This document shows, piece by piece, positions 8,307 to 16,984 of a DNA stretch of 64,000 bases; the first letter of the stretch is position 1; each line of letters starts with the position of its first letter. The notes under the pieces were generated by a model. The model worked only from the letters and a program-made list of their open reading frames with translations. It was not told where the DNA came from and made no database searches. A program made the translations under genes and the position numbers. Source of the stretch: Cerasicoccus frondis (lineage in GTDB: Bacteria; Verrucomicrobiota; Verrucomicrobiia; Opitutales; Cerasicoccaceae); contig JAVDPC010000034.1 of NCBI GenBank assembly GCA_031296915.1, positions 1-64,000 of the forward strand, in the 5' to 3' direction.

Positions 8307-9632
8307 ATGCCCCAAAGTCCGGTTATACAAATAGACGAGAAACTCACTCAAGGCCCCAAGCACGATTTGGCGTCTGCGCCATTTCACGTAATGACAAAGC
8401 CCATCGGGCCGCTTTGTAACCTGGACTGCGAATACTGCTTCTACCTCGAAAAAGAAAATCTCTTTGCCTCGAATGAGCGCTTCAAGATGTCCGATGAGAC
8501 GCTTGAGGCCTATGTAAGGAATTATATCGAGTCACAGCCAGAGCACACGGTGACCTTTGCCTGGCAGGGGGGGGAGCCCACGCTCATGGGCGTGAAATTT
8601 TTCCAGAAGGTAGTCCAGTTTCAAAAGAAATACGCAAACGGGCGGACCATTGAGAATGCGCTGCAAACAAATGGGACGTTGCTGGATGAGGACTGGGCGC
8701 GCTTTCTAGCGGATGAAAACTTTCTCGTGGGCATCAGCATCGATGGCCCTGAAGACCTCCACAATCACTACCGCGTCGACAAGAAGAAGGGGCCGTCTTA
8801 CGCCAAGGTGATCCGGGGCATTGAGCTGGCGAAAAAGTTTAAGGTCGAGTTCAATACGCTGACCTGCGTTCACGCGGGTAATGTCGACAAGCCGCTCGAA
8901 GTTTATAAGTTTCTGAAGAACATTGGCAGCGGCTACCTGCAGTTCATTCCCATTGTCGAACGCTTGCCCGACAAGGACTCGCGCGATATCGGCCTGCAAC
9001 TCGCGCACCCGCCGGATTTCCGTAACCCGCCGATCGAAAAGCGTCCGCCGGTCATGGCGCACTGGGCGGTGGACCCACACAAATACGGCGACTTCCTTTG
9101 CAAGATATTTGATCGCTGGGTGACGCGTGATGTGGGTAAGACATACGTCCAAATCATCGACATGGCGCTGGGCAAGTGGCTCAACATTCCTGGTGGCCTG
9201 TGCGTCTTTAGCGAGACCTGCGGCAAGGCAATGGCCATTGAGCACAATGGCGACGTCTATGCGTGCGATCACTATGTCTACCCACGTTACAAGGTCGGCA
9301 ATGTGCTTAACCAGTCTTTGGGCGCCATCGTCGACAGTGACGCCATGAAGCAGTTTGGGCAGGACAAGAAAGCTGGTTTGCCGCAGCAATGTGTGAAATG
9401 CGATGTGCGCTTCGCTTGCCATGGCGAATGCCCGAAGCATCGCTTTACTTGGACCAAAGATGGCGAGTTTGGCCTGAATTATCTTTGCCCGAGCTACCTC
9501 AAATTCTTCCGGCACATTGACCCGGCCATGCAGGTTATGGCGCAGCTTTATCGTGCTCGTCGCGCCCCAGCCGAGATCATGCCGATGCTCAAGAAGGACC
9601 CTTCGTTGCTCAAGCGCAATACGCGTCGATAA
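8307..9632 (+). CDS. Radical SAM/SPASM enzyme, anaerobic sulfatase-maturase (anSME) type
   Basis: Members oxidise a Cys or Ser in sulfatase active sites to formylglycine without oxygen, using S-adenosylmethionine and three [4Fe-4S] clusters. The radical SAM motif is Cys37-x3-Cys41-x2-Cys44 within GPLCNLDCEYCFYLEK. The GGEPT motif follows in WQGGEPTLMG. The C-terminal SPASM region is complete, with Cys residues in LCVFSETCGKAM, VYACDHYVYPRYKVGN, QCVKCDVRFACHGECPKHRF and YLCPSY. At 441 residues it is somewhat longer than the usual 370-410, with an N-terminal extension of about 25 residues. No sulfatase gene is present in the window, so its substrate may be encoded elsewhere. It follows the AsmA-like gene by 3 bp. 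Confidence 0.88.
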   Translation: MPQSPVIQIDEKLTQGPKHDLASAPFHVMTKPIGPLCNLDCEYCFYLEKENLFASNERFKMSDETLEAYVRNYIESQPEHTVTFAWQGGEPTLMGVKFFQKVVQFQKKYANGRTIENALQTNGTLLDEDWARFLADENFLVGISIDGPEDLHNHYRVDKKKGPSYAKVIRGIELAKKFKVEFNTLTCVHAGNVDKPLEVYKFLKNIGSGYLQFIPIVERLPDKDSRDIGLQLAHPPDFRNPPIEKRPPVMAHWAVDPHKYGDFLCKIFDRWVTRDVGKTYVQIIDMALGKWLNIPGGLCVFSETCGKAMAIEHNGDVYACDHYVYPRYKVGNVLNQSLGAIVDSDAMKQFGQDKKAGLPQQCVKCDVRFACHGECPKHRFTWTKDGEFGLNYLCPSYLKFFRHIDPAMQVMAQLYRARRAPAEIMPMLKKDPSLLKRNTRR

Positions 9633-9662
9633 GGCGTCATCAAGTGAGTTTGGCCAGATCCC

Positions 9663-10907
9663 TCAAGCGTTGCTTCGCTTGATGGTTGCATAGACTGCCA
9701 GCAGTTTCTGCGTCACTACCTCAGGGGAAAACTGCTCGCTGAAATGGCGCTTGGCCTGCTCGATGATTCGTGTCCGAAGTTCGCTTTCGGTTAAGAGCTT
9801 TTGCATCGCGTCGGCCAGTGCTTTGGGATCACCTGGTGACGTTAGCAGCCCCGTTTGTCCGTCGATGATCATATCGGGAATCCCGCCGCAGCGAGTTGCA
9901 ATCACAGGCAAACCGGCGGCCATCGCTTCCGCAAAAACCAAACCTTGCGCCTCCACCCAGCCGTCTGCTCGCGGCTTCGAAGGGCCAACGAAGAGATCAA
10001 CGGCAGCGAGGTAATTCGCCAAGGCATCCTTGTCTTGCCAACCGATAAATTCGATGCGCTTGGCTAACGAACCGTTCTGCGCCTGCTTCTCAAATCGGTC
10101 ACGATCTGCTCCTTGGCCAGCGATGATGAGATGCGCCTCAGGCATAGCTAACTGCGAAAACGCCTGGATCAAATCGCCGACTCCCTTTTCCTCAATCAGG
10201 CGGCCTGCGAAAAAAACTAACTTAGCATTAGGTGGATACTGCGCTCGAATTTTTGCGACTTCGCTTGCCTCTGGCTTGCTGATATTGGGGCTGGCAGGCA
10301 CGCGATGCACACGCTCTGCGTTGGCGCCCAGGCGCAGCAACGCCTTTTCTGTTTCGGAACTATTGGCCGTCAGGGCGGCAACTTCGCTGGCGACTTTGCG
10401 CTTAAGGTGTCCGTAAAGCCCACCTTCTTTCAGTCCAAACACATCATTGCCATGGCTGGTTGCGACTACCGGTAATCGGCCATTGTAAAGCGCTGTGAAC
10501 CCTTGAGGGAGTAGGGAATGTGCATGGATTAAGTCAAACTGCTTTGCATTGCAAAGTTTGCGCGTAGCCATGATTTGCGCCACCAACATAAATGGAAGCT
10601 GCCACTTGCGCTGTGGGTGTTTGCGCAGTTGGACCAACATGCCGCCTTCATAAAACAAGCCCTGTAGCTTGGGCGGCCAAAGGTATCCAAAGCGCACGAT
10701 GTTAATTGACCCTCGCTTCTCGTGCCTCAGTGCGCCATCGGCGTGTGGTGCGAGGACAGTTACTTGCCAGCCTGCCGCTGCAATTGATTCAGCCTGTCGC
10801 AATACGAATGGGGGAGTGTTGTCGTTTGCCCAGCGTGGAAACACCGAGGTAGTCATGAGCACACTGCCCTGGGACTTTGGGGGTGATTCGCTTCTTGGAG
10901 TGGCCAT
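9663..10907 (-). CDS. Glycosyltransferase family 4 (group 1)
   Basis: A 414-residue cytoplasmic GT-B enzyme that transfers a sugar from a nucleotide-sugar donor. The acceptor-binding N-terminal half contains FDLIHAHSLLPQG and ATSHGNDVFG. The donor-binding half contains FFAGRLIEEKGVGDLIQAF, HLIIAGQG, RIEFIGW and the signature GLVFAEAMAAGLPVIATRCG. It is the last gene of a minus-strand run of four glycosyltransferase-type genes, 20 bp after the 545-residue membrane enzyme. That 20-bp gap holds a CTTTGC-N3-GCAAAG type palindrome, and another copy lies inside the gene, encoding LCNAK. A second ATG 17 codons in (MTTSVFPRW) is an alternative start. Sugar and acceptor cannot be deduced. Confidence 0.9.
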   Translation of the reverse strand: MATPRSESPPKSQGSVLMTTSVFPRWANDNTPPFVLRQAESIAAAGWQVTVLAPHADGALRHEKRGSINIVRFGYLWPPKLQGLFYEGGMLVQLRKHPQRKWQLPFMLVAQIMATRKLCNAKQFDLIHAHSLLPQGFTALYNGRLPVVATSHGNDVFGLKEGGLYGHLKRKVASEVAALTANSSETEKALLRLGANAERVHRVPASPNISKPEASEVAKIRAQYPPNAKLVFFAGRLIEEKGVGDLIQAFSQLAMPEAHLIIAGQGADRDRFEKQAQNGSLAKRIEFIGWQDKDALANYLAAVDLFVGPSKPRADGWVEAQGLVFAEAMAAGLPVIATRCGGIPDMIIDGQTGLLTSPGDPKALADAMQKLLTESELRTRIIEQAKRHFSEQFSPEVVTQKLLAVYATIKRSNA

Positions 10908-10927
10908 ATACTTTGTATCGCAAAGTT

Positions 10928-12565
10928 TTAGTGTTCGGCGACTTCGCCCTGCAACTGCTTAATGACCATGATTGGCAGGCCCATCCGTTCAATGGTGATG
11001 ATTTCTTCGCCGTCGACAATCAAGTGACCCGCGAATTGCGTGTTGCCGAGAAAATAATGCGCACTGTCTGGTGTTTGCACCACCTTCCAACCTGCGGGCA
11101 ATTGATATTCCGCGATCTCCAATGGCCCAGTGACCATCACCGCGACCTCATCGCCAGACAGTCCTTGCTCTTCCCGCCATGCTTGTAACTGTCTGAAGCC
11201 TTCGGGCATCGACGTAAACCAGTATTCTGTTTCGTATTGGCCGAGGGCCATGGACGGTCCGCCACTTAACGCATTAAAGTATACGTATTGGTAAGGGTGT
11301 AATCGGATCAGTGATGCGATGTTGCTGAGTATGCAGAAGACGACCACGGCAGTCACAATCAAGGGCGCTAATCTACCTTTGCTCGAGGCAAGTTTAAACA
11401 ACCGTGCAAGGCCATATGCCATCAGCACGGCGCCAGTTGGTATGATAAACAAGACATGCCTGACGCCATTGTGGATGGCGGGTTGAGAGGCTATCAGATA
11501 GAGCAACGGAAATCCGAAACCTACAAGGACGACACCAAAGGGAACAACTTCCGACGCCCACCAGAGGCGGCGACGCCACATCGATATCAGTTGTGCGAAC
11601 GCCAGTGCGATTCCCGTCACTAAAAGCGCAAGCTGCCAAAGCGGAGTAACCATCAGCAGCATCCATGGCGCATAATACCAGGGCGTCGAACCGGCGTCGT
11701 AAACCTCGCCTCGGAATAAAACTGGGATGCTGTCTGAAAATGTATGCAGTGCGCCGACGACGCGGGCGGAATCCGCAAATGGATTGTGGTGGCTGGCAGG
11801 GAAAAAGCACAGTAGAACGCCGTAGGCGCAGAGTGATGCAATTAGTAGGCCGCCGATGCCATCAATCCATTCGCGCGGAGGAGGAAGCCGCCAGCTGTGT
11901 TGATCGTTGGGCATACTTTGCGATGCAAAGCGATATACGGTAATGCCGAGAAGATACGCCAGGATGATCATGCCAGGTAAGCGTGTTGACATAGCAACCC
12001 CGGCTAATAGCCCTGCGACGACCCATCGGCTGTAGCGCTTTTCGGTTATTGTGCGGGCAGTATATAGCACGCCCCAGAGCCCCCATGTGTAGGTCGCTGC
12101 AAAAGGAATGTCTTTGGGGTTGAATACGCAGTGCCCGTAAAATCTGGGTAGCATCATCAAGAGCAGCACTGCCCAAAACGCGAGCCTCCAGCCGCCAAGC
12201 TCGCGAGCAACCATTGCCGCCGCGATAGCGGCTAGCAGGCTGAAAAATATTATGTAGAGATGCCCTGCCAAGAGGCGATCACCGCCAGTGTATTTTGCAT
12301 AAATGGCAAGGGGCAGGTCAAATAAGCCGGGATATAAGTCACCTCTTAGGTCGTTGCCCCATTCGCTCATTCCATGTTCAGCCACACGTTCGAAATAATC
12401 TAGCTTAAGATCACCGGAGTTCCAGCGAGTGATTTCATCCCAGCTCATCCCATAGTCATTCATCGTCAGAAGCAGAATCAGCGTCATCGCCAGCCACAGT
12501 GTGTAGGTGGCCCACTTCCAGACATCTTGCTGTTGGTCTTGGCTCATTGGGTTGGGGTCATGCAT
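10928..12565 (-). CDS. Multi-membrane GT-C-type glycosyltransferase (GT39/ArnT-like)
   Basis: A 545-residue integral membrane protein with around ten or more hydrophobic segments and a short soluble C-terminus. After the first membrane helix comes YGMSWDEITRWNSGD, an Asp/Glu-containing first loop as in GT-C enzymes that use lipid-linked sugars. The later FNPKDIPFAATYTWGLW motif is shared almost word for word with the neighbouring 536-residue protein (FNPKDIPFSATYVWGLW), so the two are tandem paralogues. Its start overlaps the stop of that gene by one base (TGATG), indicating coupled translation. A CTTTGC-GAT-GCAAAG palindrome lies inside the gene (11916-11930). The sugar and target are unknown. 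Confidence 0.75.
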   Translation of the reverse strand: MHDPNPMSQDQQQDVWKWATYTLWLAMTLILLLTMNDYGMSWDEITRWNSGDLKLDYFERVAEHGMSEWGNDLRGDLYPGLFDLPLAIYAKYTGGDRLLAGHLYIIFFSLLAAIAAAMVARELGGWRLAFWAVLLLMMLPRFYGHCVFNPKDIPFAATYTWGLWGVLYTARTITEKRYSRWVVAGLLAGVAMSTRLPGMIILAYLLGITVYRFASQSMPNDQHSWRLPPPREWIDGIGGLLIASLCAYGVLLCFFPASHHNPFADSARVVGALHTFSDSIPVLFRGEVYDAGSTPWYYAPWMLLMVTPLWQLALLVTGIALAFAQLISMWRRRLWWASEVVPFGVVLVGFGFPLLYLIASQPAIHNGVRHVLFIIPTGAVLMAYGLARLFKLASSKGRLAPLIVTAVVVFCILSNIASLIRLHPYQYVYFNALSGGPSMALGQYETEYWFTSMPEGFRQLQAWREEQGLSGDEVAVMVTGPLEIAEYQLPAGWKVVQTPDSAHYFLGNTQFAGHLIVDGEEIITIERMGLPIMVIKQLQGEVAEH

Positions 12566-14175
12566 CAGGGAGAAAACTCTTTGACTTGGACAAGTTCGGC
12601 TCCTTCGCGAGATACAGACAAAAGCAACTTTCCGTCTCGCATGTCATGGTAGCCATTGCGTGAGCTTGCAATGTAGAAGTCTGGGCTTTCATGACTGCGC
12701 ACCAATACGATGTGGTCGCCGAGGAATGGCTCCACTAAGTTTGGCGGTGGAATGACTGCTTTTCCAAAGCGTAAAACCAACTCGTCCAAGGGCGGCTCCA
12801 TGGTGAGGCGCCAAGGGGTATCGCGAGGCGGGAGTTCTGATGATAAGATTTCCGACGCCTCACGAAATGCAGTGCCCCAATAATCCGTTTCGAAATGATT
12901 GGCGGCGCCAGCGACACCGCCGGAGATACGATTATAATAGATATATTCGTAAGGGTGTAGCCGAAGCATGTCATAGGCCGTCCAGACCAACAGGATCGAG
13001 GTTAGCAGCGCCCATGTTGCCGGGATGAACTTGTGCAGCTTACTTTGCGCTGCAGAGTATGCCCGAGTTACTAATGTCGCCAGTAGCGCCGCCGCCGGAG
13101 GAACGATAAACAGCATGTGCCGAGCGCCATCATAAACGATGGACTTGCGCGCTAGAATATACGCCAAAGGAAAAGCGATTGCAAAACCAACCAGTAACAA
13201 ATCGGCATGCTCACGCCAAAGGGACGGCCAATGCTTTGCATGGCAAAGCAAGTAAATGACGATACCGATAATCAGCAGCCACCAGTAGTCTGGCGCGGTG
13301 CGGGCCAGCATCTCCGGCAGGTAGCTGCGGGGCAATTCACTGGCCTGATAGTACTGCCCGCCGAACAGGACCTCCCCCTGCCAGCCAAAGCTGGAAACTT
13401 CACCAACAGCGTTAGCGGTAACCGCAAATGGATTCCGGTGGGCGGAAGGCCAGAATAGGATGAGCAAAGTGAAGGCGACAAAACTTGCGCCGACGCCCCA
13501 ACGCAGGCTGAGCCACAATCGCTTTTTACAATAGAGCGATCCAATTTTGAGCCAGTCATAGGCAAGTTGCAGCGCAATGAATAATCCCGCATAGCAAAGC
13601 AGCAGTAGGCCGCCAATTCTCACCGACATGCAAGCGCCTGCCAGTAGCCCAAACGCCAACGCTGACCGCCAATCACGTCGGTTGCTTTGTATGGTCCACG
13701 TCAACGCCCACAGGCCCCAGACATAAGTTGCGGAAAACGGGATGTCCTTGGGGTTGAAGAAAGCATGGCCCCAGTAGCGGGGGTAAAGCGTGAGTATCAG
13801 GCCGGCGAGTAACGCTGCGCTGCTGCCGCCTAACCTGTGGGCCAGCGCCATGGCGCCGCCAATGCCAAGTAAACCGAATAGCGCCACCCAAAGATGACCG
13901 ACAAGGTAATCCTCTCCCAGGTTCAGTCGCCTGAGCAGCGCCAGTGGTAGATCGACCAAACCGGGATAGTGGTCCACTTTATTTCGGTAGTTCGCCGCGG
14001 ACTGAAAGTCTCCGGAAGACAGAGATTCATAATATCTCAGCTTGGCGTCGCCACCGCTCCATCGAAAAACTTCATCCCAGCTTATGCCATAATCTGAGAC
14101 AGTGATCGCCATGACTGTCGCCACTACAAGCAGAAATCCCAGGCAAGCAATGTTCGCTGATTTTCGTGGATTCAC
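12565..14175 (-). CDS. Multi-membrane GT-C-type glycosyltransferase, tandem paralogue
   Basis: A 536-residue integral membrane protein, clearly homologous to the following gene product. Both share the first-loop pattern (YGISWDEVFRWSGGDAKLRYYE here), a VGHLW/AGHLY segment, the NPKDIPF motif and a C-terminal LHPYEYIYYN segment (LHPYQYVYFN in the paralogue). These are features of GT-C-fold transferases related to dolichol-phosphate-mannose or ArnT enzymes that act on the outer face of the inner membrane. It starts 33 bp after the 633-residue membrane protein and its stop overlaps the next start by one base. It carries one perfect CTTTGC-ATG-GCAAAG palindrome (13234-13248) and a one-mismatch copy (13043-13057). 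Confidence 0.75.
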   Translation of the reverse strand: MNPRKSANIACLGFLLVVATVMAITVSDYGISWDEVFRWSGGDAKLRYYESLSSGDFQSAANYRNKVDHYPGLVDLPLALLRRLNLGEDYLVGHLWVALFGLLGIGGAMALAHRLGGSSAALLAGLILTLYPRYWGHAFFNPKDIPFSATYVWGLWALTWTIQSNRRDWRSALAFGLLAGACMSVRIGGLLLLCYAGLFIALQLAYDWLKIGSLYCKKRLWLSLRWGVGASFVAFTLLILFWPSAHRNPFAVTANAVGEVSSFGWQGEVLFGGQYYQASELPRSYLPEMLARTAPDYWWLLIIGIVIYLLCHAKHWPSLWREHADLLLVGFAIAFPLAYILARKSIVYDGARHMLFIVPPAAALLATLVTRAYSAAQSKLHKFIPATWALLTSILLVWTAYDMLRLHPYEYIYYNRISGGVAGAANHFETDYWGTAFREASEILSSELPPRDTPWRLTMEPPLDELVLRFGKAVIPPPNLVEPFLGDHIVLVRSHESPDFYIASSRNGYHDMRDGKLLLSVSREGAELVQVKEFSP

Positions 14176-14208
14176 GGCTAGGCGGTTACATTACGAAGCC
14201 ATGCTTCA

Positions 14209-16110
14209 TTATGGGAGTAGATCGCTGAGGCGGACTTGCTGGATTTTTTGAAATTCCAGTATGTCGTCTCGATTCAGATCTTTCATTTCAAATTCCTGAG
14301 CTTCCTGTTGGAGAGTTTCCGGCAATTCAACGTCTATATCCAACACGCGAACAATCCGCACCAACACGACACCGTTGAATATTTTTTCGTCGACCACTTC
14401 GGTCTTAAATTCGTCGCTGATGCGGGAATCGTCGCCTCCTCGCAAGACGCCCTGCCAGATGTCTTTGTTGTAATTTTCAACGACAAGTATGTTGTCAAAA
14501 GTTCGATTTTTCAGGTGAAACTTCAGTAGCTCTTTCTTATTTAAAGCTCTCTCGCGTGCAATTGCCGACACTTCATGGGTGATCCAAAAACCAGGGCTGT
14601 CGATGACTAGGTTATACTCGTCCGCATGGTCCTTGATAAAGTCTTTCTTCCACTGGATGACTTGCCCAGGAATGTACTCCTTGGTGTAGATGTCCTTCGC
14701 GTTGCGGGGAACGACTTTGACCAATAAAACCAAGAGCGCTAAAGCGATGGCCAGGCGCATGGCAACTTCGCTTTTGAAGAGACTGCCTATGGCGGATACG
14801 CCTGGGAAAATCATTAATATCACAATGGGCAGAGCAAGTCGGCGGGTGACGACGTCATCAAAATCCCAGAAGTAAAAGAGTAGCAAAAGCATAAGCGCGC
14901 CAACTCCGATGCATCCCGAAAGCAAGGTGACTCTTGCCGCGCTCAGCGGGCCCGGATTCTTTACATCTCTTAAGGTGATAAATAATAGCAGAATGACGCC
15001 GATTGCGCCAAATATTGCTAGAAATGGCGAGGTTGGTTGTTGATGGCTGGTGTCAAGAAACATCGCAAGCGCTTGAATGGCATTGCGAGGTAGATACTCC
15101 AAGCCAAATGCGACTTGGGCGTCTTTGCTAACGAGTTGCCAGGACGCTTCAGGCGTTATATCAAATACGCGATGTAGTAGGGGGACGGGTAGTAGTAGGA
15201 TAGGCGTAGCAAACAAGCCGGCGGAAAAAATTATCTTCTTTTCCCGGAGGTAGCCTAGAGCGATCACGAATGCGACCGGAAGAATGAAAAGCACTGACTC
15301 GTAGCGCACGTTTGCCAAGAGGACTGTGGAAAGGCAGAGCAAGCTCAGCGTATTTGGTTCTGGGCGTCGCAGGTAGAGATACGACGACAGCATTGTTAGC
15401 AGTATCAGAAATAGATTTAGCCCCTCGAAACCTCCCCCATGGCAGCAGAGGTTAAACATAGGGAAAGAGGCCAGAAGAATCATCGACAGCAGGCCACCCA
15501 GGCGGTTGGTAAAGATCAGCCCCAACGTATAGACCAGACTGAGCGTGATGGGGATCAACGCCAGATTGAAGTAGATGCCATTTTCCGGTCGATATCCCGT
15601 AGCATCATGAATCAGGGATACGAGAAAGGGAAAAAGAAGCGGGCGCTTGTCGACGAAACCGTAGTCCAAAGGTAAGAATACGCCGTTTATCTCGTATCCA
15701 CGCAGCGGACTCATGGCTACGTTGTCGTAGTGCAATCTCATGGAAGTGCCCAGTAGGTTTATCTCGTCCATGAGCACTTTGAACCCAAGCTCCTGGCTGA
15801 ACCATAAATAGAGCGTGAGTGTGGTCAGCGTGAAGAAAAACTGCCAACGGAAATTGGCCTTAAGCCATGAGCATAGTTCTGTCCGATTACTGCGGACTGC
15901 CATGAAGCTTGCGGCGCAAAATGCCAGTACTGACGCCAGCATGAAATAGTAGCCGTAATGCTTCATCAGGACGACTGAATTAACAGCGGAGAAATGGAAA
16001 AATCCAAAGTAAAGCGCCGCAAATCCCAGAGCGGCAAACGCTCCAAGCCGCCAGAGCTGTCCCTTTGAGTTTATTGTCGTCTTCAGCAAACTCGCTAATG
16101 CAGAAATCAT
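14209..16110 (-). CDS. Multi-membrane GT-C-type glycosyltransferase with soluble C-terminal region
   Basis: A 633-residue membrane protein with many hydrophobic segments up to about residue 465 and a soluble C-terminal part of about 165 residues. The loop after the early helices reads LGFKVLMDEINLLGTSMRLH, an Asp-Glu motif of the type found in the first periplasmic loop of GT39/ArnT-like enzymes. It is more distant from the two following paralogues than they are from each other. The first gene of the glycosyltransferase run, it is separated from the pilin gene by that gene's terminator. The last residues (RLSDLLP) end normally. Substrate unknown. Confidence 0.7.
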   Translation of the reverse strand: MISALASLLKTTINSKGQLWRLGAFAALGFAALYFGFFHFSAVNSVVLMKHYGYYFMLASVLAFCAASFMAVRSNRTELCSWLKANFRWQFFFTLTTLTLYLWFSQELGFKVLMDEINLLGTSMRLHYDNVAMSPLRGYEINGVFLPLDYGFVDKRPLLFPFLVSLIHDATGYRPENGIYFNLALIPITLSLVYTLGLIFTNRLGGLLSMILLASFPMFNLCCHGGGFEGLNLFLILLTMLSSYLYLRRPEPNTLSLLCLSTVLLANVRYESVLFILPVAFVIALGYLREKKIIFSAGLFATPILLLPVPLLHRVFDITPEASWQLVSKDAQVAFGLEYLPRNAIQALAMFLDTSHQQPTSPFLAIFGAIGVILLLFITLRDVKNPGPLSAARVTLLSGCIGVGALMLLLLFYFWDFDDVVTRRLALPIVILMIFPGVSAIGSLFKSEVAMRLAIALALLVLLVKVVPRNAKDIYTKEYIPGQVIQWKKDFIKDHADEYNLVIDSPGFWITHEVSAIARERALNKKELLKFHLKNRTFDNILVVENYNKDIWQGVLRGGDDSRISDEFKTEVVDEKIFNGVVLVRIVRVLDIDVELPETLQQEAQEFEMKDLNRDDILEFQKIQQVRLSDLLP

Positions 16111-16155
16111 AGAAAGCCAAGAGCTTGGAGAAGAATGTATGCTATGTCAGCAAAC

Positions 16156-16187
16156 AAAACGAGCCACCCAATTGGGTGGCTCGTCGC
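16156..16187 (-). terminator. Rho-independent terminator of the pilin gene
   Basis: A perfect palindrome ACGAGCCACCC-AATT-GGGTGGCTCGT (16159-16184) is followed on the minus strand by TTTTG. It lies about 20 bp after the pilin stop codon, so the pilin message should mostly end before the glycosyltransferase genes. Confidence 0.85.
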
Positions 16188-16206
16188 AAAGTAAAATCTT
16201 ACCGAA

Positions 16207-16554
16207 TTAGTAAGTGAAGACGACGACCTGTTCGCCAGTGGTTTCGGTGGAGATGGTGCCACCTTCTTCAACAACGGTGATGGTGGTGTAGTTTTCACCA
16301 GCAACTTGCTGAATTGGGTTGTAGTAACCAGCGTTCAGCAAATCAGTGTAGGTTGCTTCTTCGGTGCCAATTTCGAGGATGTACTGCTGACCAGCAGAAG
16401 CGATTTGGCGAAGGTTGTTGGTGATGGCCTTTTCGCGGGACTGTTCGCGAACCTTTTGGAAGGCAGGGATCGCCATAGCAGCCAAGAGGCCGATGATGAC
16501 AACCACGATCATAATTTCAACGAGTGTGAAGCCCTTTTTGGAATTCTTGTTCAT
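16207..16554 (-). CDS. Type IV pilin / type II secretion pseudopilin
   Basis: A 115-residue protein with a textbook class III leader: short basic MNKNSKKG, cleavage after Gly8, then FTLVEIMIVVVIIGLLAAMA with Phe at +1 and Glu at +5 of the mature protein. The C-terminal part (about 80 residues) is small and contains GQQYILEIGTEEATYTDLLN. No cysteine pair is present, so there is no disulfide D-region. It is monocistronic with a strong terminator. A GspF/PilC-type gene lies at 0.9-2.0 kb but other assembly genes are not in the window. The run of Thr/Ser residues near the C-terminus (ENYTTITVVEEGGTISTETT) could be glycosylated, which is inference. Confidence 0.92.
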   Translation of the reverse strand: MNKNSKKGFTLVEIMIVVVIIGLLAAMAIPAFQKVREQSREKAITNNLRQIASAGQQYILEIGTEEATYTDLLNAGYYNPIQQVAGENYTTITVVEEGGTISTETTGEQVVVFTY

Positions 16555-16984
16555 GATATTCAGGTGTTCGATTATTATTATATTAAAGTCGCCGACTGAC
16601 AGTGAGTGGCAACAGTGGCTATAAAAATAGATTCATTCCCCCAGATCAAGTCTAAAAACTGGCCCTGTTTAAAGGAGTGTAAATTTACAAATCCATAACA
16701 AAACCATTAAAGCGCTGGTTGCTAGCGGTTTATGGGCTTTGAGTGAACGTATGCTCGTTGGTTCTGTTGGGGAGTCAGGTTGAGAAAGGCCAAAAGCTGG
16801 CGCACACCTGCCTCAAATATCTGATTCTGGAAACACATATCACTTTGCTTGGCCCTATCTCACCCTTGAGGGAGATGCGCTATCGTAGCGATTATAAAGC
16901 CAGTTGCTTATGGGTAAGCTGAGCTAGGCGACCGTAAACGCCATTCTTGGTTGATTCCTCGCTGCATCTTGCTTCATTCACTTT
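16555..16984. other. Divergent intergenic region between pilin and hemH
   Basis: 430 bp without a credible gene. It must hold the promoters of the pilin (minus) and hemH (plus) genes. I see no strong palindrome or a clear sigma-70 pair that I would stand behind. Confidence 0.5.

Noticed and set aside
16107..16304. 65-codon minus-strand frame after the pilin gene
   Set aside because: Overlaps the end of the pilin gene in another frame and spans the terminator; composition is not protein-like.
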